From positions 1 through 48,031 of the forward strand of contig DLFD01000027.1 of assembly GCA_002482005.1 (NCBI GenBank): a stretch of DNA of 48,031 nucleotides, written 5' to 3'. Shown in pieces: positions 17,259-25,683 of this stretch; position 1 is the stretch's first letter, and the number at the start of each line of letters is the position of its first letter. The notes beneath the pieces are model-generated. The model was not told the DNA's origin. It was given only the letters and a program-made list of their open reading frames with translations, and did not search any database. The position numbers and the translations under genes are program-made. The stretch is from Lachnospiraceae bacterium UBA7729. GTDB taxonomy: Bacteria; Bacillota; Clostridia; Lachnospirales; Lachnospiraceae.

Positions 17259-17289
17259 TTTGGAGGCGGAAAACACCTCCGCCTCCAAA
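17259..17289 (-). other. Stem-loop after the tubulin-like gene
   Basis: An 11-bp perfect stem (17259-17269 with 17279-17289, TTTGGAGGCGG type) with a nine-base loop lies 16 bases past the tubulin-like stop. Only a weak U-run follows, so it may be a partial terminator or an mRNA 3'-end stabiliser. Confidence 0.65.
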
Positions 17290-17304
17290 GGCTGTTCCTG
17301 TCAG

Positions 17305-20300
17305 TTACAGAAGGAGGTTCTCAATGCCTTCCTTCAGACCGCGCATGATCTGGCTGATCATATCGACAAAACTGATGTTGTCCGGTTTCGGGTCCAGCTT
17401 CAGCTTTTCCATCAGCTTCTCTTCCGGTTCATCGTCGTACTCAGTGAAGGCAGAGAACCGTTCGAGCAGCTGCTGAAGTTCAGCTGCATGCTTCTCAACC
17501 TGCTCCTGGAAATCATCCGGAGCCTTCGCAAGAATTCTGTCCTTGATTCTGTCAAGAGCTTCATCCCTTACCGTTCCTGCTTCACGCATCTCCTCGTATG
17601 CCCTCACGCCAAGAATGGCGGAAAGATTCTCTTTCACAAGCTCTCTTTCCGCAGGGCTGAGAGACATCTTCTTGACGAAATCAAGCTTCAGCATGGTCAC
17701 ATTTCCTCCGACAGGAGTGACCGTAGCTTTCCAGATCTCGTTCTTCGGGTCCGCGGTGATGATGCCGAATACATAATATTCAGCAAACTTCACAGCTGCC
17801 TTCGCGTATTTTTCTCTGGATGCTCTCTCGTCCAGCGCCATTCGCACCGGCAGGTATCTCTGGATCGTGTCTTCCAGCGCACGGTACAGATATACATTCT
17901 TCCTCATGATACGCATCATGTAGGATCTATAAAGCCTGTCAAGGCTTTCTTCCGTCCAGCTGCCCGGTTCGTCGCGAAGCAGTGTGGAGGAATCAAAGCC
18001 GTCTCTTCCGAAGAAAGGCGTTCCGTCCAGAGCGATGGGGACCTGCGAATTCGGCCACTGACTATGTGATCCAGGATTCTGACTGCTCAGGTACTGAAAG
18101 AGTGTGCTTCCCTTCTCAACGTCTGCCGGAGCTCCTTCAAGCGATAGGTTGGTCCAGTCATCCGGGATCAGGTTCAGTACATAGCAGTACTTATTGCCGT
18201 TTCTCTTCAGTTCGATCAGCTTCTCACGAAGAGCATACTCGATCTTCTTTGAGAATACATCCCGGCGATAGCGGGCTTCATAGCCCTTGGCAGTATCCTC
18301 ATGACCGGCTGCCGCAAATTTCTCGAAAGAAGCAAACTCGGATCCGTACAGTCTGGTGTTGATCGCCGGATAATGTCTCCAGGAGAGCCCTGTCGTCGCA
18401 AGCAGGTTATCCTCTGCCGTGATCGTCACATCCGCAGGGAACTTCTTAAGCTTCTGGCGGGTAAGAAGATCTTCTTCGGTATAACGGTTCTCGAACTCTC
18501 CATCATTCAGGTGGATGGTATCGCTCCTGTCAAGATTGTAGGCATCCTCCCACATGTCGATGTCAGCCAGGTTGCACAGGGCATTGGCAACGGAAGTCTG
18601 ATAGCAGACGATCTGATCGACCGCACTCGAATCCAGGACGTTGTTGATGCCTGTTCCGAAGATGGCCTGCACCTTGCTGCGGAACGCGGCGAAGATCTGC
18701 TGACCATGCGGCGCTATATACAGCGTGCTCGGCAGCATGACCGTTACGTTGATCACCGGCTTCCCGGAATCCTCACGCATCCTGAGAGACGGCTTGCTTG
18801 CTGTAAGCAGCTTCTTCATGATGTCTTCCGTCTCTGTATTGATGATCTTCTGCTCTTCCGACGGAGACTTGGCGTCTTTCAGCTTCTCAGCAAAGTAATC
18901 CTCTATGGAAAGGCTGAGCTGGGTTCCTGCCGTCGCGTGCGCTCCGATCTGGCAGACCTTGCTGAAGATCGAATCATAATAGTCTCTTGCCTCACCCGGC
19001 TTGTCGCTCGTCCAGATAGCCATGCCTTCTGAAGTAAAGAAGCTGTTTGTAAGTTCTGCCCTCAGTTTATTCAGATCAACGCTGCGTACCTTCGCATCCA
19101 CACTGCTCTTGATCCACTTATAGGTATCAAGATCATCGCAGAGGTTGATATTATTGGCTTCTCCTGCTTTCTGGGAGAACAGCTGGAAGTCGGCTGCATC
19201 CAGAGTAGCTCCTGCTCCCTCGTAGAAGGTCTGCATCTGCTCGAGGATATCAGCAAAACGGATGCAGCGATCCTGCAGATCGATGACCTTGCTTCTGTAC
19301 TCCTTCTCGAAATCGTTGCTGGTCCCGACAAGGTAAGCAGCGATTCCTGCCTGGACACTGTCAGATGCCCAGTTATCAGCTTCTGCGATCCAGGTATCGA
19401 CCTTGGTCTTGGTGATCTTGGCGATCAGTTTCTCTCCGAAGGTCAGCGGCGGGATCTTATCCGGTTTTCTTCCAGGATGCTGACTCATAGCCAGAAGCTT
19501 CTCTGCCGCGAACTTCATCTGACTGGACAGGCTGCTGTCATATGTGATGATCTGTCCGGTCTCATCTTCCCCGCCGTTGCCGTTGTACAGATACTCGATG
19601 ACACGCGGTCCGTACTTCTCGACCAGGTTCCTGGCCTGAACATAGAGAGACTTATAAAGTCCGCGGATTCCTGCCGCGACTGCATCGGCGCCCTTTGCGG
19701 TGACGTCCTTGACCCTGTATCCGCCAAGGAAGTCCTCGAAGCTTCCATCCACCAGGTCGTCGATGGAAACTTCATAAGGATTCTCCTCAAAGTGGATCTG
19801 ATCCAGGATCAGTGGAAGGATCTTCTCATTCCAGAGGCTTTCTCTGGTAGCCTGTGCATCATTCAGGGCAAGCAGCTGTCTGATCGCATTATTGAAATCG
19901 CGTTTGCTCAGATATGCATCGGATCTTACCCATGCCGCAGCACTTTCTGCTGCAGCCGCGGTAGCCTGGACTTCATCTGTCCTGTACAGTCTTGCGCTGA
20001 CTTTGGCGAGAGCATTCGGGATAACGACCTTCTCGGGAATTGATGCCGTGGAGAAGCCGATCCCGCAGTAGGAATGAGAATCTTCCGGGCACTCATTTTC
20101 CTTCAGTCTGCCGCTTGAACCCATGCTGTTGAAGACATTATTCTTCGCCTGATCGATGTTGCTGAAGAAGGAGAACATGTCAAATGCGCTTTCCGCTGCC
20201 TTTGACGGATCTTTTGCTTTGTCCGGGTCCACATTGGAAGCCATCATATTGACAAGGGTCTCGCCGATCATCTCGGTAACCTTGCGGTAATTGCCGCTCA

Positions 20301-21171
20301 GGAGGATCGGATAATTGTAAAGAGAATCGACATTGTCGATCGTATAGGACGTTCCGTCGCTGGAATAGAACAGTTCCTTTCTGTCCTTCTCCATACGGAT
20401 GCTCATATAAGCTTCCAGCTCTTTCAGAGCAGCATAACCGTTGGCGCGGAGAGATCTCTTGGCGATCAGGCTCGGTGCGAACTCGTCAGCTGTATCCGGA
20501 AGCATGAGGAATCCGAACGTACGGACTCTGGAAGGATTTGGGCAGGATTTTTTTACATGGACCGGAATATCGATGAAGGTACCGCTTCCGTTTCCGCCGC
20601 TCAGTCCGGAAAGGACGATCAGGTCGATCTCACTGTCCTTCATCGGCTGCCAGTCGCCTTCGAAGAGATCCCTTACGATCTTCTCCAGAGCCAGATCGTT
20701 GTAGGACGATCCGCTTCTGTCAGCGTCATAGAGCTTGATCTTTCCGATCAGTCGCTTCTGACCAGCGCCGTCGCTGTTCAGCTCTCCTGCATTGAAATCA
20801 GCAGGGATAAATCTCTTCTGGAAGGTTGTACGGTTCTCAGGCTGCAGTCTTACACCGGCCCCGGGAGTGGAGATGTTCAGCGGGATCACATTGGTATGAT
20901 GCTGAAAACTGTCCAGAGCATTGGAATCGGAATCGATCATTATGAACTTTGCATACTTGGCATATTCAGGCTTCAGTCTCTCGCCTGCAAGTCTGACTGC
21001 CTGACGGATGGATGTCATGCCGCTGCCGCCGGTACTGACGATCAGCATCAGACGTCTTTGGGAAGGGTCCTGCTTGTTGGCTCTTCCAAACAGCTCTCCG
21101 TTGCCGGAATCAACCTTCTCGACATCGAGGAGGGTTCCGAGTTTTTCCTTGCTCAGTCTCTCAAGTGCCAT
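17305..21171 (-). CDS. Large tubulin/FtsZ-like protein (Tubulin_2-type)
   Basis: A 1288-residue soluble protein. Residues 40-52 read LMLIVSTGGSGMT, like a T1 nucleotide loop followed by a helix. MIDSD near 78-82 fits the end of the next strand. GLSGGNGSGTFID (189-201) parallels the GGGTG(S/T)G tubulin signature. These features match the Pfam 'tubulin-like' family rather than FtsZ itself, and the protein is about three times FtsZ length. The long C-terminal region (about 400-1288) is largely helical and unassigned. GTP binding is expected; polymerisation is unproven. AAAGGAGAG lies before the ATG. Hairpins flank the gene on both sides, so it may be expressed at a level different from its neighbours. 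Confidence 0.82.
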   Translation of the reverse strand: MALERLSKEKLGTLLDVEKVDSGNGELFGRANKQDPSQRRLMLIVSTGGSGMTSIRQAVRLAGERLKPEYAKYAKFIMIDSDSNALDSFQHHTNVIPLNISTPGAGVRLQPENRTTFQKRFIPADFNAGELNSDGAGQKRLIGKIKLYDADRSGSSYNDLALEKIVRDLFEGDWQPMKDSEIDLIVLSGLSGGNGSGTFIDIPVHVKKSCPNPSRVRTFGFLMLPDTADEFAPSLIAKRSLRANGYAALKELEAYMSIRMEKDRKELFYSSDGTSYTIDNVDSLYNYPILLSGNYRKVTEMIGETLVNMMASNVDPDKAKDPSKAAESAFDMFSFFSNIDQAKNNVFNSMGSSGRLKENECPEDSHSYCGIGFSTASIPEKVVIPNALAKVSARLYRTDEVQATAAAAESAAAWVRSDAYLSKRDFNNAIRQLLALNDAQATRESLWNEKILPLILDQIHFEENPYEVSIDDLVDGSFEDFLGGYRVKDVTAKGADAVAAGIRGLYKSLYVQARNLVEKYGPRVIEYLYNGNGGEDETGQIITYDSSLSSQMKFAAEKLLAMSQHPGRKPDKIPPLTFGEKLIAKITKTKVDTWIAEADNWASDSVQAGIAAYLVGTSNDFEKEYRSKVIDLQDRCIRFADILEQMQTFYEGAGATLDAADFQLFSQKAGEANNINLCDDLDTYKWIKSSVDAKVRSVDLNKLRAELTNSFFTSEGMAIWTSDKPGEARDYYDSIFSKVCQIGAHATAGTQLSLSIEDYFAEKLKDAKSPSEEQKIINTETEDIMKKLLTASKPSLRMREDSGKPVINVTVMLPSTLYIAPHGQQIFAAFRSKVQAIFGTGINNVLDSSAVDQIVCYQTSVANALCNLADIDMWEDAYNLDRSDTIHLNDGEFENRYTEEDLLTRQKLKKFPADVTITAEDNLLATTGLSWRHYPAINTRLYGSEFASFEKFAAAGHEDTAKGYEARYRRDVFSKKIEYALREKLIELKRNGNKYCYVLNLIPDDWTNLSLEGAPADVEKGSTLFQYLSSQNPGSHSQWPNSQVPIALDGTPFFGRDGFDSSTLLRDEPGSWTEESLDRLYRSYMMRIMRKNVYLYRALEDTIQRYLPVRMALDERASREKYAKAAVKFAEYYVFGIITADPKNEIWKATVTPVGGNVTMLKLDFVKKMSLSPAERELVKENLSAILGVRAYEEMREAGTVRDEALDRIKDRILAKAPDDFQEQVEKHAAELQQLLERFSAFTEYDDEPEEKLMEKLKLDPKPDNISFVDMISQIMRGLKEGIENLLL

Positions 21172-21237
21172 AATACTCTCTCCTTTGCAATCAGATTATT
21201 CTGCTGATCTGTATTGATGTTCCTCTTATAACACTCC

Positions 21238-21271
21238 GGAAGCATCGTCCCCGGGAGGGGGGATGCTTCCG
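21238..21271 (-). other. Stem-loop between vWA and tubulin-like genes
   Basis: CGGAAGCATC (21238-21247) pairs with GATGCTTCCG (21262-21271), and the stem can extend through CCCC/GGGG in between. No U-run follows on the minus strand, so an attenuator or processing site is more likely than a full terminator. The remaining bases up to the tubulin-like start hold no recognised promoter. Confidence 0.6.
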
Positions 21272-21282
21272 CCAGTAAACGA

Positions 21283-24057
21283 TCACTTCTTTCTGGTAAT
21301 CGTGACGGTCTGTCCGCCCTTCTCCAGGACGATTCTCTGGTTTCTGTGGATCTCTACTCTCCTGGTCTTCTTCAGCTTCTTCGTGTCAAGCTTCTGTCTG
21401 CCGGCTTCCAGCCTTGTAAGCGATCCCAGATCCCTCAGGAATATCCTCTGTCCGAAACGGAGTCCTGCCTCGACCACGACCCCTCCGACATCCGCAGAGA
21501 TATTCTGTTCCCTCAGAAGTTCTCCAAGCTTTGCCTTGCTCTTCTTCCCCTTCTTGGTTCCGGAGAAGTTGACGCTTGTCTTGACATCTCCATTACTGGT
21601 ATGGATCTCGTAGATTCCATAGATCTTCTTGCCGCTGGTGATGAATTTGTACAGGAAGATGATGAAGATGATGATCGCGATGACTGCGATGATCGCCGTT
21701 CCCAGTCTCTTCCACACCTCTTCCCAGGCCTTGACGACCTGCGCATGGATGATCAGCTTCCTTGTAACGGAAGGATCATTCTCATCCTTCGCCGTCACGA
21801 CAACATCGGCCTTTCCCTTCTTCACCGGTGCAAGGACCAGATGGGACGCATCCGATCCGTCGGAAGAAAGGACTCCTGCCAGAGACGTATCGTCTACGGT
21901 AACCTGAAGACCGGTGCCTTCCGGATCATCTGCATCCGTAAAAACATCCGTATATTTCAGCTCATAAGTATCCTCATCACTCACTCCCGCCAGTTTCAGC
22001 AGGAAGCCCGGAACCTTCTTTCTGTCAAGAGGCAGCCTCAGTCCTGCCACTTCCGCTTCCTCAGCGTCCGGATCCGCGCTGAAAGCAGATGTAAAGGAAA
22101 CAGGCTGATTCACGACGTTCACGGTCAGCTCCTGCTGAGTCGGCTCCGGCTGTTTGCCGTCTGTCGCTGTGACGATGCACTGCATCTCTCCTGCCATACT
22201 GCCCGCCTCGAAGCTTGCAAGTCCGAGAGCCGTATCTGTCATAGATGCTTTAACGAGAGAGTCTGCTCCCTGATTCCTGACAGCTATGCCGTATGTCACC
22301 GGATCTCCGTCCACTGCATCAAACAGACCAGAGAGGTCTACATTCGCCTTGGACTCATTGACACTCAGAGTGACCGGTTCCGCAGCCTGCACCGGCTGGA
22401 CCCTGATATTATCGACCGTATAGACAAGCTCATTACTGAGGATATCCCTGTCCATGTCACTGTCATGCATGATCAGCTGAGCCTTGTATGTTCCGTACTG
22501 CTCCAGAGACATCGGCTGCTGATATCCGTTCTCGCTTCCCTGTGCATCGATTGTCTGCGTCTGGCCATCCGGGGCCGTCAGGATAAACTGGGCCGGAAAG
22601 TCTTTGTTCTGATAGACATCCGGATGCGGGTAGACTTCTCCATGATATACAAACTGTCCGGTCAGCTGGACCTGTGTTCCGATCGGATAAACATCATCAT
22701 AGCTTACAGGCGAATTGTCGCTCAGCTGGAAGCCCATATCCTTGACATAGACCATATCCACATCGATATGGACATCCTTGCTTCCGTTGCAGATGATCTT
22801 CCAGGTACCCTTCGCAGGCGTGATGAGTTTCATTGAGACATATCCGATGCCGCCTTCCACCGGACTTGGCTCATAGGTGATCCATCTGGTATCCGTCGAC
22901 TGAGGTTCCGGCATGCTGTAGGTCTCAGTCTGTCCGTCCGATGTCATCAGCTGGATATCGGTAAGTCCCGCGATGTCGCCGGATACCGTCAGAGTTGCCT
23001 CTGCAACCATGTCCTTGACATTGAACTCGCGGGAACCGGTTCCGTTCTGCATGTCGAAGCCAAGGTCCTCTTCCTGTTCATCGCTTGTCTTGTAGAAATC
23101 GCTGAAGACCTTTGAAAAGACCGTACGTGCGCTCTCCGCATCGTCGAGCGCATAAGGGCTGGTCCCGGTCATCTCAGGAATGCTCAGTCCAAGCTGGGAA
23201 TCGTTCTCATGGCCAGGCACTGCACTCTTGCCGCGCATGATCGCCTTTGCAGAGTTCGCGACAGGCGTGTTTGACTCACTGTGCTTCTTTGCGCTGAGTT
23301 CAAGCGCATATACTTTCCAGCTGTTATCCGCCGCATCATTGCAGGCATTCACGATCTCCGGGAAGATCCATCCGTCTCCCTGTCCCGGCGGCATGGGCTC
23401 GCCCTTTCCGTTCAGGCTTCCTTCTTCATCCTGTCCGTCGGTCAGAAGGATAACCGCGGCCCTTTTCGGGGCAGCCCCGCCCTTGTGAAGGACATCCATG
23501 GAAGCTGCAAGCGCCCGGCCGATATAAGTCTTGGTGTTCTGGTCCTCATAGGAGTCCGCTTCATCGACGGCTTCCTTTGCTGCCTTCTTCTGTTCCGGCG
23601 TAACCGTATCTTCCGGCCCGTAGAAGACGCACACAGAATCATCATCTGCCGGAATCACCCCCGCCTCGTCATGATACGCTGCCTCCCCGAAGTGGTTGCC
23701 GAAGCCGATCACGGTAAGCTTTGCATCCTGGGCAGGCAGCTTGTCGATGAACATCTTTGCCGCTGTGAAATAAAGCTTCTTCGGGTCATTGCTCTTCATA
23801 GTGCCGGAACGGTCCAGCAGAAGGACAAAGTTAACAGGCTCTTCTGTGGCCTGTTCATCACTTGTCTCAGCTTCAGCACTTTGGCCATTCTGTGCCGCGT
23901 CAGGTGCGGCCTGCTCTGCATCAGACTGAACCTGTGTGTCTGTCTGCTGCTCGGCATAGCCGGAAAGCGGAAAAACCGCTCCCACAAAAATAAGGACGGC
24001 AAATATCCACGCTGTTGCCATCCTAAGTTTTCTCCAGGTTCTTTCTGATTTTTTCAC
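21283..24057 (-). CDS. Membrane-anchored extracellular von Willebrand factor A protein
   Basis: With a GTG start at 24057 the product is 924 residues: KKSERTWRKLR then a hydrophobic signal (MATAWIFAVLIFVGAVFPLSGYA), a low-complexity Gln/Glu/Ala linker, and a vWA domain with the MIDAS motif DRSGT near 82-86. Further on are beta-sandwich, cadherin/Ig-like repeats. A transmembrane helix (AIIAVIAIIIFIIFLYKF, about 785-806) precedes a basic cytoplasmic tail of about 116 residues. The vWA part should be outside the cell. An upstream TTG at 24141 would overlap the promoter; ATGs at 24090 and 24021 are alternatives. MIDAS suggests metal-dependent protein binding. The tail ends near the tubulin-like gene, fitting a link between envelope and cytoplasmic partners. 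Confidence 0.8.
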   Translation of the reverse strand: MKKSERTWRKLRMATAWIFAVLIFVGAVFPLSGYAEQQTDTQVQSDAEQAAPDAAQNGQSAEAETSDEQATEEPVNFVLLLDRSGTMKSNDPKKLYFTAAKMFIDKLPAQDAKLTVIGFGNHFGEAAYHDEAGVIPADDDSVCVFYGPEDTVTPEQKKAAKEAVDEADSYEDQNTKTYIGRALAASMDVLHKGGAAPKRAAVILLTDGQDEEGSLNGKGEPMPPGQGDGWIFPEIVNACNDAADNSWKVYALELSAKKHSESNTPVANSAKAIMRGKSAVPGHENDSQLGLSIPEMTGTSPYALDDAESARTVFSKVFSDFYKTSDEQEEDLGFDMQNGTGSREFNVKDMVAEATLTVSGDIAGLTDIQLMTSDGQTETYSMPEPQSTDTRWITYEPSPVEGGIGYVSMKLITPAKGTWKIICNGSKDVHIDVDMVYVKDMGFQLSDNSPVSYDDVYPIGTQVQLTGQFVYHGEVYPHPDVYQNKDFPAQFILTAPDGQTQTIDAQGSENGYQQPMSLEQYGTYKAQLIMHDSDMDRDILSNELVYTVDNIRVQPVQAAEPVTLSVNESKANVDLSGLFDAVDGDPVTYGIAVRNQGADSLVKASMTDTALGLASFEAGSMAGEMQCIVTATDGKQPEPTQQELTVNVVNQPVSFTSAFSADPDAEEAEVAGLRLPLDRKKVPGFLLKLAGVSDEDTYELKYTDVFTDADDPEGTGLQVTVDDTSLAGVLSSDGSDASHLVLAPVKKGKADVVVTAKDENDPSVTRKLIIHAQVVKAWEEVWKRLGTAIIAVIAIIIFIIFLYKFITSGKKIYGIYEIHTSNGDVKTSVNFSGTKKGKKSKAKLGELLREQNISADVGGVVVEAGLRFGQRIFLRDLGSLTRLEAGRQKLDTKKLKKTRRVEIHRNQRIVLEKGGQTVTITRKK

Positions 24058-24140
24058 TCTCTTGTCCCCCAATTCGCTGCATCTGTGCATCTGCGCGATA
24101 TCCACAAGTCGGAGTCCCCGCAGACTGCACTTTGTAGTCA

Positions 24141-24146
24141 ATTATA
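24141..24146 (-). promoter_or_regulatory. -10 element upstream of the vWA gene
   Basis: A perfect TATAAT on the minus strand lies between the HTH-regulator gene end and the vWA gene. A -35 is weak (TAGGAT at 17 bases). A start near 24134 would make this the second promoter of the cluster. Confidence 0.5.
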
Positions 24147-24260
24147 CTGAAGATAAGAGAGAAATCCTACTAGTGGCAAGAATATGTGGGATTTCCATAC
24201 TGAATTCGCCACTGCCTGGGTGCACTTTTCAGATACTTTATCTGTTTTTCACATGGGATC

Positions 24261-25649
24261 TTAACACGATGTCTCCCGGATATAGTGATCAAGCATCCTC
24301 CCGGATGCTTTCTCCCCCATCACAAAGTAGTCGAGGTTCTGGCTAAAGGCAGCCGAGAACGCTCCGATCACATTTTTCTCAAAGAACGAAACGATCGGTC
24401 CGTCTGATAGATAAGGAATCAGCGATACGGATCTTCCCGGGGCGATCAGAAAAGACCATGCCTCTGGCATGGCGATATGGGTTGTATTCCCGATGAAGAA
24501 TGTCCGGCCGAGGCGCCTCCTGTACCCGGCAAGCGCCTGATGGACCACAGATCCCGGAAGGTGGATGCGGATTCCATTTTCCTCCATGATTCCTGTCTCC
24601 GCCATGGAGCGGATGCCCTCCGGAGACACGATCTCGATCGGATGAGCCGCCTGCAGACTGCTGGCATACTGCCAGAACGTATCTCTGATCTCTTCCGGAG
24701 CATATGCTCTCACCAGTTCTTCCGTTGCAAGCAGGGTCATGCAGGGAGACGGTACGATCAGATAGAGGCTCTGCGCGGGCTCGCCGCTCTTCAGAAGGTC
24801 CCCGATCATCTTCTGTTTCCTTGCAATGGAACTGTCACGGTCCGAGATCCGCTCTGCCAGCGGCAGGACCTTCCGGTAAGCATCCCGGAAAGCATCCGTA
24901 AGGGCAGGATCGCCGCTGAAGAACGCTGCGTCGAGACCCGCGCTCAGGAAAAGGACCCCTTTCCCGCTGATGATGTAATAGGGATAGAGAAGACCTGCTC
25001 CTTCGGTAAGATCCTCTGAAGTATAAAAGAAACGGATATCGCAGTCGACCGTAATCGCCAGCGGGATCAGGTCATGGAACTTGGATGCGGAATGCAGCCT
25101 TTCCGTTCCTGCGAAATCGGGGAAATGAAACAGCAGACGGATATCTCCGCCCCTGCCGAAGATGGTCCGGTACCTGAGAAGGAGCCGGGTCGCCTCCAGC
25201 GGAAGAAATGCATCAAGAGGATGTCCGCCCGATGCCCGGATGAACCGGACGATCGCGGAGTTGACGGCATTGCGGCCGCTGACCGGCCTTTGCAGCTTCT
25301 CCCGGCCTTCCGGAACGGGGATCTCCATGTCCCCCGGGTCCTCGGTGCGGAAGAATTCTGCCTCCTTCACGGAACCCAGGCACTGCCTGACGATCTCGAT
25401 GTAGCTGTAAGCGATATCGCTGTACCTGGCCTCATCGAGCGCTCTCAGGATCTGCGTCCTGCCCTCGGGAGTGATCTCAGAATAGGACAGGATCTTCTGC
25501 AGTTTCTCCGGGTCCGGAAGCCTCTTTCCCTTCAGGAACTGAAAAAAAGAGGAACGATCGATACCGGTCCGGCGAATGATCTCATTCTTGGAATAGGGAG
25601 ATCCTTCCAGGACCTCATTCAGCATCTTTCCGAATTCGGTATGTGTCAT
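24261..25649 (-). CDS. HTH regulator with large C-terminal domain
   Basis: A 462-residue soluble protein. An XRE-type helix-turn-helix is seen at about residues 15-50 (NEIIRRTGIDRSSFFQFLKGKRLPDPEKLQKIL). The remaining 400 residues carry no family I recognise and may bind a ligand or partner protein. The start at 25649 follows GGGGGA; an ATG six codons upstream is weaker. It lies 34 bases after the AAA+ gene and 204 bases before the vWA gene, suggesting it regulates the cluster. Confidence 0.8.
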   Translation of the reverse strand: MTHTEFGKMLNEVLEGSPYSKNEIIRRTGIDRSSFFQFLKGKRLPDPEKLQKILSYSEITPEGRTQILRALDEARYSDIAYSYIEIVRQCLGSVKEAEFFRTEDPGDMEIPVPEGREKLQRPVSGRNAVNSAIVRFIRASGGHPLDAFLPLEATRLLLRYRTIFGRGGDIRLLFHFPDFAGTERLHSASKFHDLIPLAITVDCDIRFFYTSEDLTEGAGLLYPYYIISGKGVLFLSAGLDAAFFSGDPALTDAFRDAYRKVLPLAERISDRDSSIARKQKMIGDLLKSGEPAQSLYLIVPSPCMTLLATEELVRAYAPEEIRDTFWQYASSLQAAHPIEIVSPEGIRSMAETGIMEENGIRIHLPGSVVHQALAGYRRRLGRTFFIGNTTHIAMPEAWSFLIAPGRSVSLIPYLSDGPIVSFFEKNVIGAFSAAFSQNLDYFVMGEKASGRMLDHYIRETSC

Positions 25650-25683
25650 TCTCGTTCCCCCTTTCATGGAATGGCAGCAGCGG

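Noticed and set aside
16633..18069. A 478-codon plus-strand open frame across two cluster genes
   Set aside because: It spans the intergenic hairpin and two genes on the other strand, reads as a shadow, and has no recognisable domain.
24058..24141. TTG start at 24141 for the vWA gene
   Set aside because: It overlaps the TATAAT promoter element, so transcripts from it could not contain that codon; starts at 24057 or 24021 fit the signal peptide better.
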